Source: Candidatus Saccharimonas sp. | GTDB lineage: Bacteria > Patescibacteriota > Saccharimonadia > Saccharimonadales > Saccharimonadaceae | Reading direction: 5' to 3' | Length of the DNA stretch: 36,114 bases | Assembly: GCA_022736555.1 (NCBI GenBank) | Contig: DZCW01000008.1 | Location: 1 to 36,114, forward strand | Shown here: positions 24,609 through 32,580 of the stretch, piece by piece | Position numbering within the stretch: position 1 is the stretch's first letter | Layout: every line of letters starts with the position of its first letter | Made by a program: the position numbers and the translations under genes | The notes under the pieces: model-generated | Databases searched by the model: none | What the model saw: only the letters and a program-made list of their open reading frames with translations | Told to the model about the DNA's origin: nothing

Positions 24609-25859
24609 ATGCGTCTAAAGGAAAGTGTAAAAATAAAAAAGTTATGGCAATCAATGTATTCTACGGTTTTTTAAAACGACGTCATTTTTTGGCGCTATGC
24701 TACGTTTTCTGAAGTTGCGGAATTGTATGCGTCTAGAATATTTCGGGTAGCTGCTATGTATATTGCTGGTGGTTTTACCTCAGTTTATCTGTATAAAATT
24801 GGCTACAGCCTATCATTTGTCATATTATGTTGGGCTTGTTTATATTTATTCAAGGCACTTATGACTTTTTCCTCAGCATTTCTTATTGCGAATGTTGGTC
24901 CAAAACATGGAACTTTGGTTAGTAACCTACTCTGCATACCAGCCATGTTGGCAATCGGTCTTGTGCCAAATATCGGATTTATAGGTGTAGTAATCTGGGG
25001 TATATTTATTGGTATATCTGGTGCGATTTATCAGCTGTGCTACCACGTTGATTTTTCTAAAATTAAAAATACTGAGCATGCCGGTAAAGAGATTGCATTC
25101 ATGAATATTTTTGAAAAGATTACTATGGGTGTTAGCCCTGTAATTGGTGGATTGATAGCTTTATGGTTTTCCCCGCAAGTAGTTATGCTACTAGCTGCCT
25201 TATTGTTTGTCGCCGCCGCTTTGCCACTCTTTGGAACATCCGAACCAGTTAGAACAAAGCAAAAGCTTAGTTTTATAGATTTTCCTTGGAGGGCGGTAAT
25301 TAGTAGTATTATGGCGCAATCTGGCGTTGGTTTTGACGCTGCGGTAACTAGTGTTGTTTGGGTTTTATTTGTTGCCGTTGCAATACTACCTAATAGTGGT
25401 AATTCAATTTATGTGTATTTAGGCATATTATCATCCGTATCGATCATTATTGCTATCTTAGCCTCATACGCTTATGGAAAGCTAATAGACAGAAATCGTG
25501 GGCAATACTTATTAAAATTTAGCGTGATAGGGAACTCATTAGTTCATATATCTCGAGCATTCACGCTGACTATACAATCCGTCGTTGGAGTGAACATTAC
25601 TAATGAGATAGCCACTACTGGGCAGAGTATGGCATTTATGCGTGGCATGTTTGATACTGCGGACCTATCGGGACATCGAATCGTATACCTATGTCTTTCG
25701 GATATAGTATCTAACATTGGTGCCTCCTTGGCATGTTTTATAGCGTCGTATTCGGTGATGTGTTTAGGTGATATTAACGGTTTCAGGGTGGTATTTATTA
25801 TGGCAGCCATAGCTGTTTTGATGGTCAATATGGCGCACTTTAACCTCTATCGTAAATAA
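24609..25859 (+). pseudogene. MFS transporter broken by in-frame TAA at codon 22
   Basis: A frame from ATG 24609 reads MRLKESVKIKKLWQSMYSTVF, then TAA (24672-24674), then NDVIFWRYATFSEVAELYASRIFRVAAMYIAGGF and eleven to twelve membrane helices to 25859. The N-terminal portion around the stop looks like the cytoplasmic start common to this kind of MFS protein (helices then GGFTSVYLYKIGYSLSF). The longest uninterrupted part starts at TTG 24723 with no Shine-Dalgarno site, and it would lose the first cytoplasmic helix. The substrate is unknown; weak similarity to sugar/drug MFS members only. The gene is broken, read through, or mis-sequenced. Confidence 0.6.
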
Positions 25860-25906
25860 TCATCGTGCTATACTATACTTAATAGTTTTGGTGGGGTTTA
25901 CGAAGA

Positions 25907-26536
25907 GTGGTCAATAAGAAACAAGTTAGATGGAGTCTCAAACATCTGCAATATGTCAAAATATGGCAGCTGGTTATTTTATTGATCTTGTCCGGATTTA
26001 TATCGGCGACGTTTTTGAGATTGAATAATATAGGTATGGTCGAACGGCGTTCGGCGGTACTCGCAGCCGATAATATTGGCGATGCTAGGGCTATAGAAAA
26101 TAGATTGTATGATTTACAACGTTATGTCTCGGCTCATATGAACGCCGATCTAGGCAAGGGAGTTTTCCTTGAATCAACATATAATAATGATCGTAATAAA
26201 CTAGTTGCCGCAGCTGCAAATGACATTAATCCAAATGGCAACATTTATGAAAAAGCTCAGACAGTTTGTGCGCCGCAATTTAGCCATTATTCGTTCGCAT
26301 ATACGCAGTGTACCTTGAACGAACTAAGTAAGTATCAATCTAGTGGTAATTTAGCGAGTTCGGTAAAATTATCGCCTAATACCTACGTATATAATTTTGC
26401 TTCGCCCCTTTGGTCGCCAGATTTTGCGGGGTGGTCGGTGGTAATTTTTGTAGTGATTTTGATAATGATTTTAGTGCGAATTACCGGTGTTGTTATCTTA
26501 AAGCTATTGCTTCGCCAACATCGCAACAATATTTAG
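25907..26536 (+). CDS. Two-helix membrane protein, unknown
   Basis: A 209-aa protein with helices near residues 20-38 and 178-200 and a roughly 130-residue extracellular domain with two cysteines (in QTVCAPQF and YTQCTLNE) that could pair. The topology puts both ends in the cytoplasm. The start is GTG at 25907, chosen because no ATG precedes it in frame. TATACTATACT at 25869-25879 is a double -10 box giving a leader of about 20 nt. Not recognised. Confidence 0.65.
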   Translation: MVNKKQVRWSLKHLQYVKIWQLVILLILSGFISATFLRLNNIGMVERRSAVLAADNIGDARAIENRLYDLQRYVSAHMNADLGKGVFLESTYNNDRNKLVAAAANDINPNGNIYEKAQTVCAPQFSHYSFAYTQCTLNELSKYQSSGNLASSVKLSPNTYVYNFASPLWSPDFAGWSVVIFVVILIMILVRITGVVILKLLLRQHRNNI

Positions 26537-26606
26537 CCGTTGACACCGAGCGCACTACAATGTACGCTAACTCTTGTATAGCACTAACAGGAGGTATAAG
26601 GATCTT

Positions 26607-26813
26607 ATGGCTTACAAGCACACAAACTCAAAGGGTATCACATATTACTTGCACAGCACCGAAGTAACACTTCGTGGCGGCAAAAAGCAAACCATTTACT
26701 TTTTTGCAAAAGTAGAAAAGAATGCTAAGGGCCAGCCAGTTGATCTACCTGAAGGTAGTATCGTCAAAGAGAATCCACGCAATGGTTTCTTGACCGTTTC
26801 AAAGAAAAAATAG
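26607..26813 (+). CDS. Small conserved basic protein (GITYYLHS-type), unknown function
   Basis: A 68-aa protein starting MAYKHTNSKGITYYLHSTEV and rich in Lys and Gly (RGGKKQTIYFFAK). I recall similar short proteins from Patescibacteria and actinobacteria with a YYLHSxEV...KQTIYFFAK pattern but no known role. The start is ATG 26607, preceded by AAGG at 5 nt and a strong AGGAGG (26589-26594) at 12 nt. A TTGACA at 26540 is a possible -35. A highly expressed gene is suggested by the strong ribosome-binding site. Confidence 0.75.
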   Translation: MAYKHTNSKGITYYLHSTEVTLRGGKKQTIYFFAKVEKNAKGQPVDLPEGSIVKENPRNGFLTVSKKK

Positions 26814-26825
26814 TTCATTTCGTAC

Positions 26826-26855
26826 TTGCATCATAGGCGCGTTTGGTAGTATAGT
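26826..26855 (+). promoter_or_regulatory. Promoter immediately upstream of a terminator
   Basis: TTGCAT (26826-26831), 18 nt, TATAGT (26850-26855). Transcription would start near 26862 and meet the terminator at 26877, giving an RNA of only about 45 nt unless the hairpin is read through into the ABC operon. Confidence 0.4.
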
Positions 26856-26876
26856 AAAATCAAACAAACAGGTGCC

Positions 26877-26906
26877 AAAATACCCCTTTTACGAGGGGTA
26901 TTTTTG
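26877..26906 (+). terminator. Rho-independent terminator or attenuator
   Basis: The 10-bp stem AAAATACCCC/GGGGTATTTT (26877-26886, 26895-26904) is followed by T residues. It ends the small basic-protein gene and stands 40 nt before the ABC operon. Confidence 0.75.
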
Positions 26907-26945
26907 TTGGGGCTGTGCTAATATTATTTAGGAAATGAGAATACT

Positions 26946-27710
26946 ATGAAAGTAAAAGTAATGATCAAGGTGCGCAATCTAAAAAAGCGCTATGATGACA
27001 AACAAGCCGTGGACGGCGTTAGTTTTGATGTTCACGAGGGTGAGATATTCGGAATTTTAGGCCCGAATGGCGCTGGTAAAACCACAACTCTTGAAATGAT
27101 GGAAACGCTTCGTTCGATTGATAGCGGTTCAGTAGAGATTAACGGTATAGATGTTGAAAAGAATCCGCGGGATATTAAATATCTGATCGGCGTTCAGCCG
27201 CAATCACCGGCGTTTCAGGATAAAACCAAATTAACCGAGGTGATTGAAATGTTTGCTGCTGCTTACGGTGAAAAGGTTGATCCGATGGAGTTCTTGCGCG
27301 ATGTAGAGCTAGAGGATAAAGCCAATAGCTACGTTGAGGATCTATCTGGTGGTCAAAAACAACGCCTGAGTATCACTACGGCGCTCGTACATGGCCCTAA
27401 GGTATTTTTCCTAGATGAACCAACAACTGGGCTTGACCCACAAGCCAGACGTCATCTATGGGATCTAATCAAAAAAGTGCGCGACAAAGGTATTAGTGTA
27501 ATTATGACGACTCATTATATGGATGAAGCCGAAGTATTATGTGATCGAATCGCCATTATGGATAACGGCAAGATTGTCGCTATCGATACGCCTAGGGGTT
27601 TAATCAAACAATTACTAGCTCGTGGTTTCAAGAAAAAACAATATGTCGAACAAGCTAACCTTGAGGATGTTTTTATTGATCTAACGGGTAAAGGGTTAAG
27701 GGATAACTAA
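26946..27710 (+). CDS. ABC exporter ATP-binding subunit
   Basis: A 254-aa ABC ATPase. Walker A is GPNGAGKTT (39-47), the signature LSGGQKQR, Walker B VFFLDEPTTGLD, and the H-loop histidine TTHYMDEAE. It belongs to the DrrA/CcmA drug-export type. The next gene, one nt after the stop, encodes its permease, and together they form an ABC-2 exporter at the inner membrane. GGAAATGAG provides a ribosome-binding site. ATG 26946 is used; an internal ATG at 26961 gives MIKVRNLKK and is the more usual start for this family. Confidence 0.92.
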   Translation: MKVKVMIKVRNLKKRYDDKQAVDGVSFDVHEGEIFGILGPNGAGKTTTLEMMETLRSIDSGSVEINGIDVEKNPRDIKYLIGVQPQSPAFQDKTKLTEVIEMFAAAYGEKVDPMEFLRDVELEDKANSYVEDLSGGQKQRLSITTALVHGPKVFFLDEPTTGLDPQARRHLWDLIKKVRDKGISVIMTTHYMDEAEVLCDRIAIMDNGKIVAIDTPRGLIKQLLARGFKKKQYVEQANLEDVFIDLTGKGLRDN

Positions 27711-27711
27711 T

Positions 27712-28821
27712 ATGAATAAATCAATATATACCGTTCTCACGTTCGTTAGGATTAATACCAAGCGCTTTTTCCGCGACAAATTAGCGCTGTTTTTTAGCAT
27801 CGGTTTTCCATTAATATTCTTATTTGTTTTTGGCAGTCTAAATAGCAGCACTAGCAGTGTGTCGTTTAACGTGGCGTTAATTAATCAATCCAAGAGCTCT
27901 TTTTCGACTGAATTTGCTAAAAACATCAACAGTAGCAGTTTTATGAAAGTTAATAAAAACATTACTACAATTGATGCTGCCAAAGATAAAATGACTCGAT
28001 CCGAGCTGGATGCGGCGATCGTATTACCTGCGAGTTTTGGTAACGTAGTGGCTGACGATACTTTTCCTAGTGGGCAGGCCGAGATAATGTACACTCAGAA
28101 TAACCAGCAATCAGCTCAGGCGCTTAGTGGCATTATTGATGCGCAGTTCAAGGCAATTAATGCTAAGTTTGTCAAAAATGTAACGCCATTCACAGTTAAA
28201 ACCAATCAGCTGAACGAACGTAGTTTATCGGCGTTTGATTATACTTTTGCGGGGCTACTAGGCTTTGCGATTATCGGTATGGGTATTTTTGGACCAGTCA
28301 ATGTTTTCCCAGAGCTCAAAAAGATGGGGATTCTGCGCCGTCTATCAACAACCCCTTTGAGGGTTTGGCAATATTTCCTATCGACTATGGTGGGGCAGGC
28401 GATAATTGGGCTAATTAGTCTAGCGATTATGTTTGCTGTCGCCATTTCGGTATTTCATCTGAAAGTTGTGGGCAATTGGGTGGAATTATCGGTATTCCTA
28501 GTGTTTAGTATAACTATGATTCTAGGTATAGGTTTGTCGCTCGGTGGTTGGGCTAAAAACGAACGTCAAGTTGCGCCGCTGGCGAATATTGTCGTATTCC
28601 CGATGATGTTTTTATCAGGCACATTCTTCCCTAGATTCTTGATGCCAGAGTGGTTACAAAATGTTTCTAACTTTTTACCACTAACGCCAGTTATTGATGG
28701 TATTAGATTAATCGTAACCGAAGGCAAACATTTAATTGATATATTGCCACAAATAGGCCTAATTGGTCTGTGGATGGTTGTAATTTACCTGATCGCGTTC
28801 AAAGTATTCCGCTGGGAGTAG
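27712..28821 (+). CDS. ABC-2 type exporter permease
   Basis: A 369-aa permease with one N-terminal helix, a large extracellular domain (about 45-170) and five to six C-terminal helices. RFFRDKLALFFSIGFPLIFLFVFG at the N-terminus is typical of ABC-2 permeases, and GWAKNERQVAPLANIVVFPMMFLSGTFFPRFLMPEWLQ is the conserved C-terminal segment. It is translated with the ATPase. Substrate unknown (drug, lipid or peptide). Confidence 0.9.
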   Translation: MNKSIYTVLTFVRINTKRFFRDKLALFFSIGFPLIFLFVFGSLNSSTSSVSFNVALINQSKSSFSTEFAKNINSSSFMKVNKNITTIDAAKDKMTRSELDAAIVLPASFGNVVADDTFPSGQAEIMYTQNNQQSAQALSGIIDAQFKAINAKFVKNVTPFTVKTNQLNERSLSAFDYTFAGLLGFAIIGMGIFGPVNVFPELKKMGILRRLSTTPLRVWQYFLSTMVGQAIIGLISLAIMFAVAISVFHLKVVGNWVELSVFLVFSITMILGIGLSLGGWAKNERQVAPLANIVVFPMMFLSGTFFPRFLMPEWLQNVSNFLPLTPVIDGIRLIVTEGKHLIDILPQIGLIGLWMVVIYLIAFKVFRWE

Positions 28822-28822
28822 A

Positions 28823-28851
28823 TTGACTTAACTGGCAATCTGTGTTATAAA
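28823..28851 (+). promoter_or_regulatory. Strong promoter with leaderless spacing
   Basis: TTGACT (28823-28828), 17 nt, TATAAA (28846-28851), then 6 nt to the ATG at 28858. This is the best single example in the window, since both boxes and the start are at textbook distances. Confidence 0.8.
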
Positions 28852-28857
28852 TTGTTT

Positions 28858-29418
28858 ATGTCCAGCTTTGAAAGCCTTGAACAGTTTGTACGAGAATACG
28901 ACTTTCCTGCCTCTGGTAATGTGTCTGAACGCGTTATAGAGGAATATGCCGATCTGCATGAGTGCTCTTATGATGAAGCCTATAAACATTATGGGATTGA
29001 TCCAAACGAATTAGAACAAAAAGATATCGAGCCTAGCTTGGTTGGTCCCTCTGTTAATCTAAGTGAGCGAGCCACACATCTAAAAAATGCGCTGCATGAA
29101 TATTCCGAGAGCTCAAAAATCGGTGGCTTTAAATACGCTTCAGAAGATGAAAATAGCGATATTCACAGACGATATACTAACGAGCAGATATCTAGAATAA
29201 TTAGTAGCTCCGAGTGGCATAGGGGCGAGGGTTACAAGGAATTTGCCAAGGCTTTCGGTACAGTTGCCTTAATCGATTTCGGTTATGACACCGATACTAT
29301 TATGGACGATACTAAGGCTTCCGAACGTAAATTCATAGATAAATACGTCGGTAAGGATAATAAGACTAATCGTGATAAATTTCGAGACATCCTGTCAAAA
29401 CAAGAAACTAATAACTAA
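28858..29418 (+). CDS. Soluble acidic protein, unknown
   Basis: A 186-aa acidic protein starting MSSFESLEQFV. The start at ATG 28858 is chosen over the in-frame TTG at 28852 because it lies 6 nt after the -10 box, and the TTG would fall before the transcription start. The middle part (YADLHECSYDEAYKHYGID) and the end (RDKFRDILSKQ) are helical and charged. No catalytic motif is recognised. The stop overlaps that of the opposite-strand gene by 4 nt. Confidence 0.75.
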   Translation: MSSFESLEQFVREYDFPASGNVSERVIEEYADLHECSYDEAYKHYGIDPNELEQKDIEPSLVGPSVNLSERATHLKNALHEYSESSKIGGFKYASEDENSDIHRRYTNEQISRIISSSEWHRGEGYKEFAKAFGTVALIDFGYDTDTIMDDTKASERKFIDKYVGKDNKTNRDKFRDILSKQETNN

Positions 29419-29729
29419 ACTATTTTTTTGTATTTCTTGATTAAAAATATAGATAAAAATGATACTACTAAAAAGGTTAAAAAGTTAACAGTGGTATTTC
29501 CCCAGTTTATTGGAGTATCCATAGTACCTGCGATGCCGCCTACTGATCTGGTGTAAACCGGTAGTGGCCACCCCATTGTGTAATCGGTGCTGCAATCATA
29601 GCATTTCGAATAATCAACACCCGACATGGTGTTTTTTGACTGTATGAACATCGTGGACAAGAGTGATAACGATAGCGCGATGCCAACTGAAATAATAAAA
29701 ATGATAGTATATTTCTTTAGATTATCCAT
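29415..29729 (-). CDS. Two-helix membrane protein with CxxC, unknown
   Basis: A 104-aa protein with helices at about residues 8-28 and 80-97 and an extracellular loop containing CYDC (SKCYDCSTDYTMGW). The message is leaderless by the 6-nt rule (TAAACT at 29736-29741). The CxxC might bind metal or be oxidised. It converges with the upstream gene, overlapping it by 4 nt. Family not recognised. Confidence 0.65.
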   Translation of the reverse strand: MDNLKKYTIIFIISVGIALSLSLLSTMFIQSKNTMSGVDYSKCYDCSTDYTMGWPLPVYTRSVGGIAGTMDTPINWGNTTVNFLTFLVVSFLSIFLIKKYKKIV

Positions 29730-29768
29730 AGGTCTAGTTTAGCATAAGGTATATCGACTATGTCGCCA

Positions 29769-29803
29769 TAAAAAAATAGAGGCGAATATGTCCTCTATTT
29801 TTC
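29769..29803 (-). terminator. Terminator of the minus-strand tRNA
   Basis: On the minus strand a stem AAATAGAGG/CCTCTATTT is followed by a run of T residues, just downstream of the tRNA gene. Confidence 0.7.
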
Positions 29804-29814
29804 ACTAATCATTC

Positions 29815-29890
29815 TGGTGGGGGCGGTTGGAATTGAACCAACTACCAAGTGGTTATGAGCCGCCTGCTCTAACCAGTGAGCTACGCCCCC
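29815..29890 (-). tRNA. tRNA with CAU anticodon (elongator Met, or Ile2)
   Basis: A complete cloverleaf is seen on the minus strand: acceptor GGGGGCG/CGCCCCC, D-arm GCTC/GAGC, anticodon loop CTCATAA, T-arm GTTGG/CCAAC with TTCAATT, discriminator A and encoded CCA. The anticodon is CAU. The anticodon stem has one apparent C-A mismatch (position 29-41). G1-C72 pairing excludes the initiator. Elongator Met is the default; a lysidine-modified Ile2 tRNA cannot be ruled out from sequence alone. Confidence 0.9.
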
Positions 29891-29900
29891 AGACTTTCAC

Positions 29901-29933
29901 ATTATAGCGTATTATTATCTGTTGAGCTATAAT
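29901..29933. promoter_or_regulatory. Divergent -10 boxes for tRNA and FtsB-like gene
   Basis: TATAAT on the minus strand (29901-29906) serves the tRNA and TATAAT on the plus strand (29928-29933) serves the gene at 29948, which would have an 8-nt leader. Confidence 0.55.
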
Positions 29934-29947
29934 TATTCTAGATAAAT

Positions 29948-30391
29948 ATGAAAAAAATAAACATTCGTCGTATATATTATCTATTTCGCCACAAATATTG
30001 CACGCTCAATAATGCTGTGATTGCGATTGCTTTTTTGATTGCAGCTGGCTGGGTTTGGGGGTCATTAGGAGTGATGCAGCGTAATTATAGTTTGCAGAAG
30101 GAACTAGATGATAAGTCTCGTCAATTAATTGTTGCCCAGCTAGATAATGAAAATGCTAAATTAGCCCAGCATTATTACCAGACAGATGAGTATAAGGAAT
30201 TGGCGGTTCGTGAGCGTTTAGGGTTGGTCACACCAGGTGAGAGTGTTCTGATTTTGCCTCCAAATTCTGAGTTAGCCAAGGGCGCAGACAAAGTCACGAC
30301 GACATCGTCAGCTCCGCTTGAATTGGTCAGTAATTTTAACCAATGGATGAATTTTTTGTTCGGCGGTAACAACAAAAACATTTCTGGCTAG
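29948..30391 (+). CDS. FtsB/DivIC-like septum formation initiator
   Basis: A 147-aa single-pass protein with a short cytoplasmic basic start, one helix (about residues 23-42), an extracellular coiled coil (LQKELDDKSRQLIVAQLDNENAKLA) and the conserved end of the DivIC/FtsB family (EYKELAVRERLGLVTPGESVLILPP). The protein would join the divisome and link FtsL to FtsQ-like partners. A Ser/Thr-rich tail follows. It lies between the two tRNA genes and has its own promoter. Confidence 0.82.
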   Translation: MKKINIRRIYYLFRHKYCTLNNAVIAIAFLIAAGWVWGSLGVMQRNYSLQKELDDKSRQLIVAQLDNENAKLAQHYYQTDEYKELAVRERLGLVTPGESVLILPPNSELAKGADKVTTTSSAPLELVSNFNQWMNFLFGGNNKNISG

Positions 30392-30404
30392 TGTTATGGC
30401 TGCC

Positions 30405-30433
30405 TTGTAAAATTTATCCACATCTGTTAATAT
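30405..30433 (+). promoter_or_regulatory. Promoter of tRNA-fMet
   Basis: TTGTAA (30405-30410), 17 nt, TAATAT (30428-30433), ending 11 nt before the tRNA 5' end at 30445. Confidence 0.55.
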
Positions 30434-30444
30434 TATATGTATGC

Positions 30445-30522
30445 CGCGGGGTGGAGCAGCCTGGTTAGCTCGGATGGCTCATAACCATCAGGTCGTTGGT
30501 TCAAATCCAACCCCCGCAACCA
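30445..30522 (+). tRNA. Initiator tRNA-fMet (CAU)
   Basis: A full cloverleaf with CAU anticodon and encoded CCA. The acceptor begins CGCGGGG and ends CCCCGCA, leaving C1 opposite A72, the unpaired first position that marks bacterial initiators. The anticodon stem is GATGG/CCATC, so only two of the three G-C pairs (positions 30-40 and 31-39) that usually flank the initiator anticodon are present; position 29-41 is T-A. Length is 78 with CCA, one base longer in the D loop than the E. coli form. Confidence 0.95.
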
Positions 30523-30559
30523 AAATTAGACGTCACCTTGAGACAATCTCAAAGTAAAG

Positions 30560-30586
30560 AAAACCCCTTGTTTCAAGGGGTTTTTC
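30560..30586 (+). terminator. Terminator after tRNA-fMet
   Basis: The stem AAAACCCCTT/AAGGGGTTTT with a GTTTC loop is followed by T and C. It ends the initiator tRNA transcript. Confidence 0.75.
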
Positions 30587-30679
30587 GCTGCCTTGAACTG
30601 AAAACTATTTATTTAATTAAGAAATAGCAGCGCTTAAGTCATCTTTGAACAGGTTCTTGAAAGGGAGCAAAAAACACGA

Positions 30680-30736
30680 TGCACCCACTGTCTTTCTCTT
30701 TGCACCCATTTGCACCCGTTCTTTCATTTTGCACCC
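30680..30736 (+). repeat. Four helically phased TGCACCC repeats
   Basis: TGCACCC occurs at 30680, 30701, 30711 and 30730, with spacings of 21, 10 and 19 bases, so all four face the same side of the helix. They lie 100-160 bases before the recombinase start. Related GGTGCAAA units, the reverse orientation, occur at 32581 and 32592. They may be binding sites for the recombinase or a regulator. The rest of the 30587-30841 gap shows nothing else I can name. Confidence 0.5.
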
Positions 30737-30841
30737 ACGGCCTTTTTTGCGTATCTTTTTGCGAATATTGTGCGCATACAAAAGCTGGGATAAGATAGAT
30801 GAGTAGGCAAAATTAATTATTGCTTCATAGATAAGGTTATA

Positions 30842-31828
30842 ATGTCCGAAAGAATAATTACCGAGATTCCGCCGAAGTTTAATATTTCGTCATTGTTTAA
30901 GCGGGTGGCCATCTATTGTCGCGTTAGCACCTATCATATTGCACAAGGAGAAAGCCTAAAAGCTCAAATCGACAGATATCAGAAAATGGTGGAAGATCGA
31001 TGTGACTGGATGTTAGTAAAAACCTATTCAGATACAGCCTCTGGCCGAAACACTACGGGACGCACTGAGTTTACGGACTTAATGAACGACTGCAAGAACG
31101 GGAAAATTGATTTAGTTATTACGAAATCAATTAGTCGGTTCGGACGTAACACTGTAGATATTCTGAGCAATATCCGCCAACTAAAGAAATATAACGTCGA
31201 TGTGTTTTTTGAGATTGAAAACATGCATACTTCGGACAGCAAATCAGAGCTTTTACTATCTTTCATTAGTGCAGTAGCTCAGGATGATAGTGCAGCTAAA
31301 AGTCATAATATAAGGGTTGGTATTGAATGCCAACTAAATAAAGGGACATCGAATCTTTACTCACGCCCATGTTATGGTTACAGAAAAGGCAAGAACGGTA
31401 ATCTAACCATAGATGAAATGTAAGCTAAAAACGTAAGGTATATTTTCGATCTCTATTTGCAGGGACATAGCGTAATTTCAATCATCAGGGAACTTAAAAA
31501 ACGTAGAATAAAGTCACCAAGTGGTAATACTGTCTGGTCAAAACGCGCAATCGAGACATTACTAGCCAATGAAAAATATGTCGGCGATGTTACTGTCGGC
31601 AAAACATTTAGGAATGAGTTTCCTAGCAATAAGCGTAGCGTTAATAACGGTGAGCGCAGAAAGTTTGAAATGACGAATTCTCACAAACCAATTATTCAGC
31701 GTGAAGTTTTTAATAAAGTGCAACAAGAACATAAGAAAAGAAGCAATATAGGGATAGATGCCGGGAAGGTTGTACGTAAGAATACGCGGTATAGTATGAA
31801 AAGTCTTGTAGTGGAGAAGGTTGCTTAG
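30842..31828 (+). pseudogene. Large serine recombinase, broken by in-frame TAA and truncated
   Basis: The N-terminal resolvase domain (193 aa) is intact, with catalytic S29 in IYCRVST, the EN...SRFGRN arginine region and an LKAQIDRYQ segment. A TAA at 31421-31423 follows IDEM, and the same frame continues AKNVRYIFDLYLQGHSVISIIRELKKRRIKSP, the recombinase domain, to SLVVEKVA and TAG. Large serine recombinases normally go on from there into a zinc ribbon (C..C...) and coiled coil; here the frame ends at the place the ribbon would begin. AAGG lies 6 nt before ATG 30842. An inactive remnant of an integrase or transposon recombinase is most likely. Confidence 0.75.
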
Positions 31829-31845
31829 AGCATTCCCTGAAGTAC

Positions 31846-32475
31846 TTATTGGGATACTAAGCGAGGCGGATTGAGTCGTTTATACGACTCGACTATTTCA
31901 CTGTCCCGTATCGTCTCGGTTTTTGTGACCTGAGAGTTAATGGCGTTAGTCAGCTTATCGCTGAAGCCCAGATAAACCAGCATAGGCACGCGCGTTTTAA
32001 TAATCTTGATCGCTGGTATTAAATCGGTGTCGGAACTTAGAATCACGAATTGTTCGTACTTCTGAGCGAAGGCATCAACGATCATGTCGACGGCAATACC
32101 GACATCGACACCCTTTTCCTGAAAGCGCAAGTCCTGATGGCCGCAATTTTTACAGACATCACTATCGCGCAGTTTAAGCTTGCCGGATTCAATAAACCGA
32201 ATATTTTGTTTGGCTAGTGTATTTTTTAAACGGCGCAGGTTATCCGAGAATTTTCTGGATTTAGTTAGAATATCCTCGTTCTTATCGCTGATAACTTTGA
32301 TCTTAGCACCATAATATTTGATGTCGATTTCCGTGTCGGGTATGATATGGGCGATTAAGCCCCGAATATCCAGGTTATACAGTTCTTGTTTATCTTGAAT
32401 CAAACCTCCTTTTATAAGCACATCCGAGGCTTTATAAAGGAAGTTCTGACCATCAATATAAACAACCGTTTTCAT
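31846..32475 (-). CDS. NYN-domain protein (putative RNase) with zinc-finger-like insert
   Basis: A 209-aa protein with the NYN/PIN-like nuclease core: the first acidic site in VVYIDGQN, then EKGVDVGIAVDM and the third in ILSSDTDLIPAI. These aspartates bind metal in the family. A CKNCG motif sits between the first and second sites, but only two cysteines are visible, so zinc binding would need two further ligands. Proteins of this type process or degrade RNA. It lies opposite the truncated recombinase, 18 nt away. A TAAAAT box lies 7 nt before the ATG. Confidence 0.82.
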   Translation of the reverse strand: MKTVVYIDGQNFLYKASDVLIKGGLIQDKQELYNLDIRGLIAHIIPDTEIDIKYYGAKIKVISDKNEDILTKSRKFSDNLRRLKNTLAKQNIRFIESGKLKLRDSDVCKNCGHQDLRFQEKGVDVGIAVDMIVDAFAQKYEQFVILSSDTDLIPAIKIIKTRVPMLVYLGFSDKLTNAINSQVTKTETIRDSEIVESYKRLNPPRLVSQ

Positions 32476-32492
32476 TGTTTATATTTTACCAT

Positions 32493-32533
32493 AATAAACA
32501 AAGAACCTCGACGGGAATAATCCAAGTCGAGGT
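32493..32533 (-). terminator. Minus-strand terminator between 41-aa gene and NYN gene
   Basis: The 8-bp stem ACCTCGAC/GTCGAGGT (32505-32512, 32526-32533) is followed on the minus strand by a T-rich tract. Confidence 0.6.
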
Positions 32534-32580
32534 GCTGTGGCTACATGATAGCACGATTTTATATTTTAAACAACATGCCT

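Noticed and set aside
26574-26606. TTG start extending the small basic protein by 11 residues
   Set aside because: The extension covers the Shine-Dalgarno site AGGAGG, and the family-like start MAYKHTNSKG is at the ATG.
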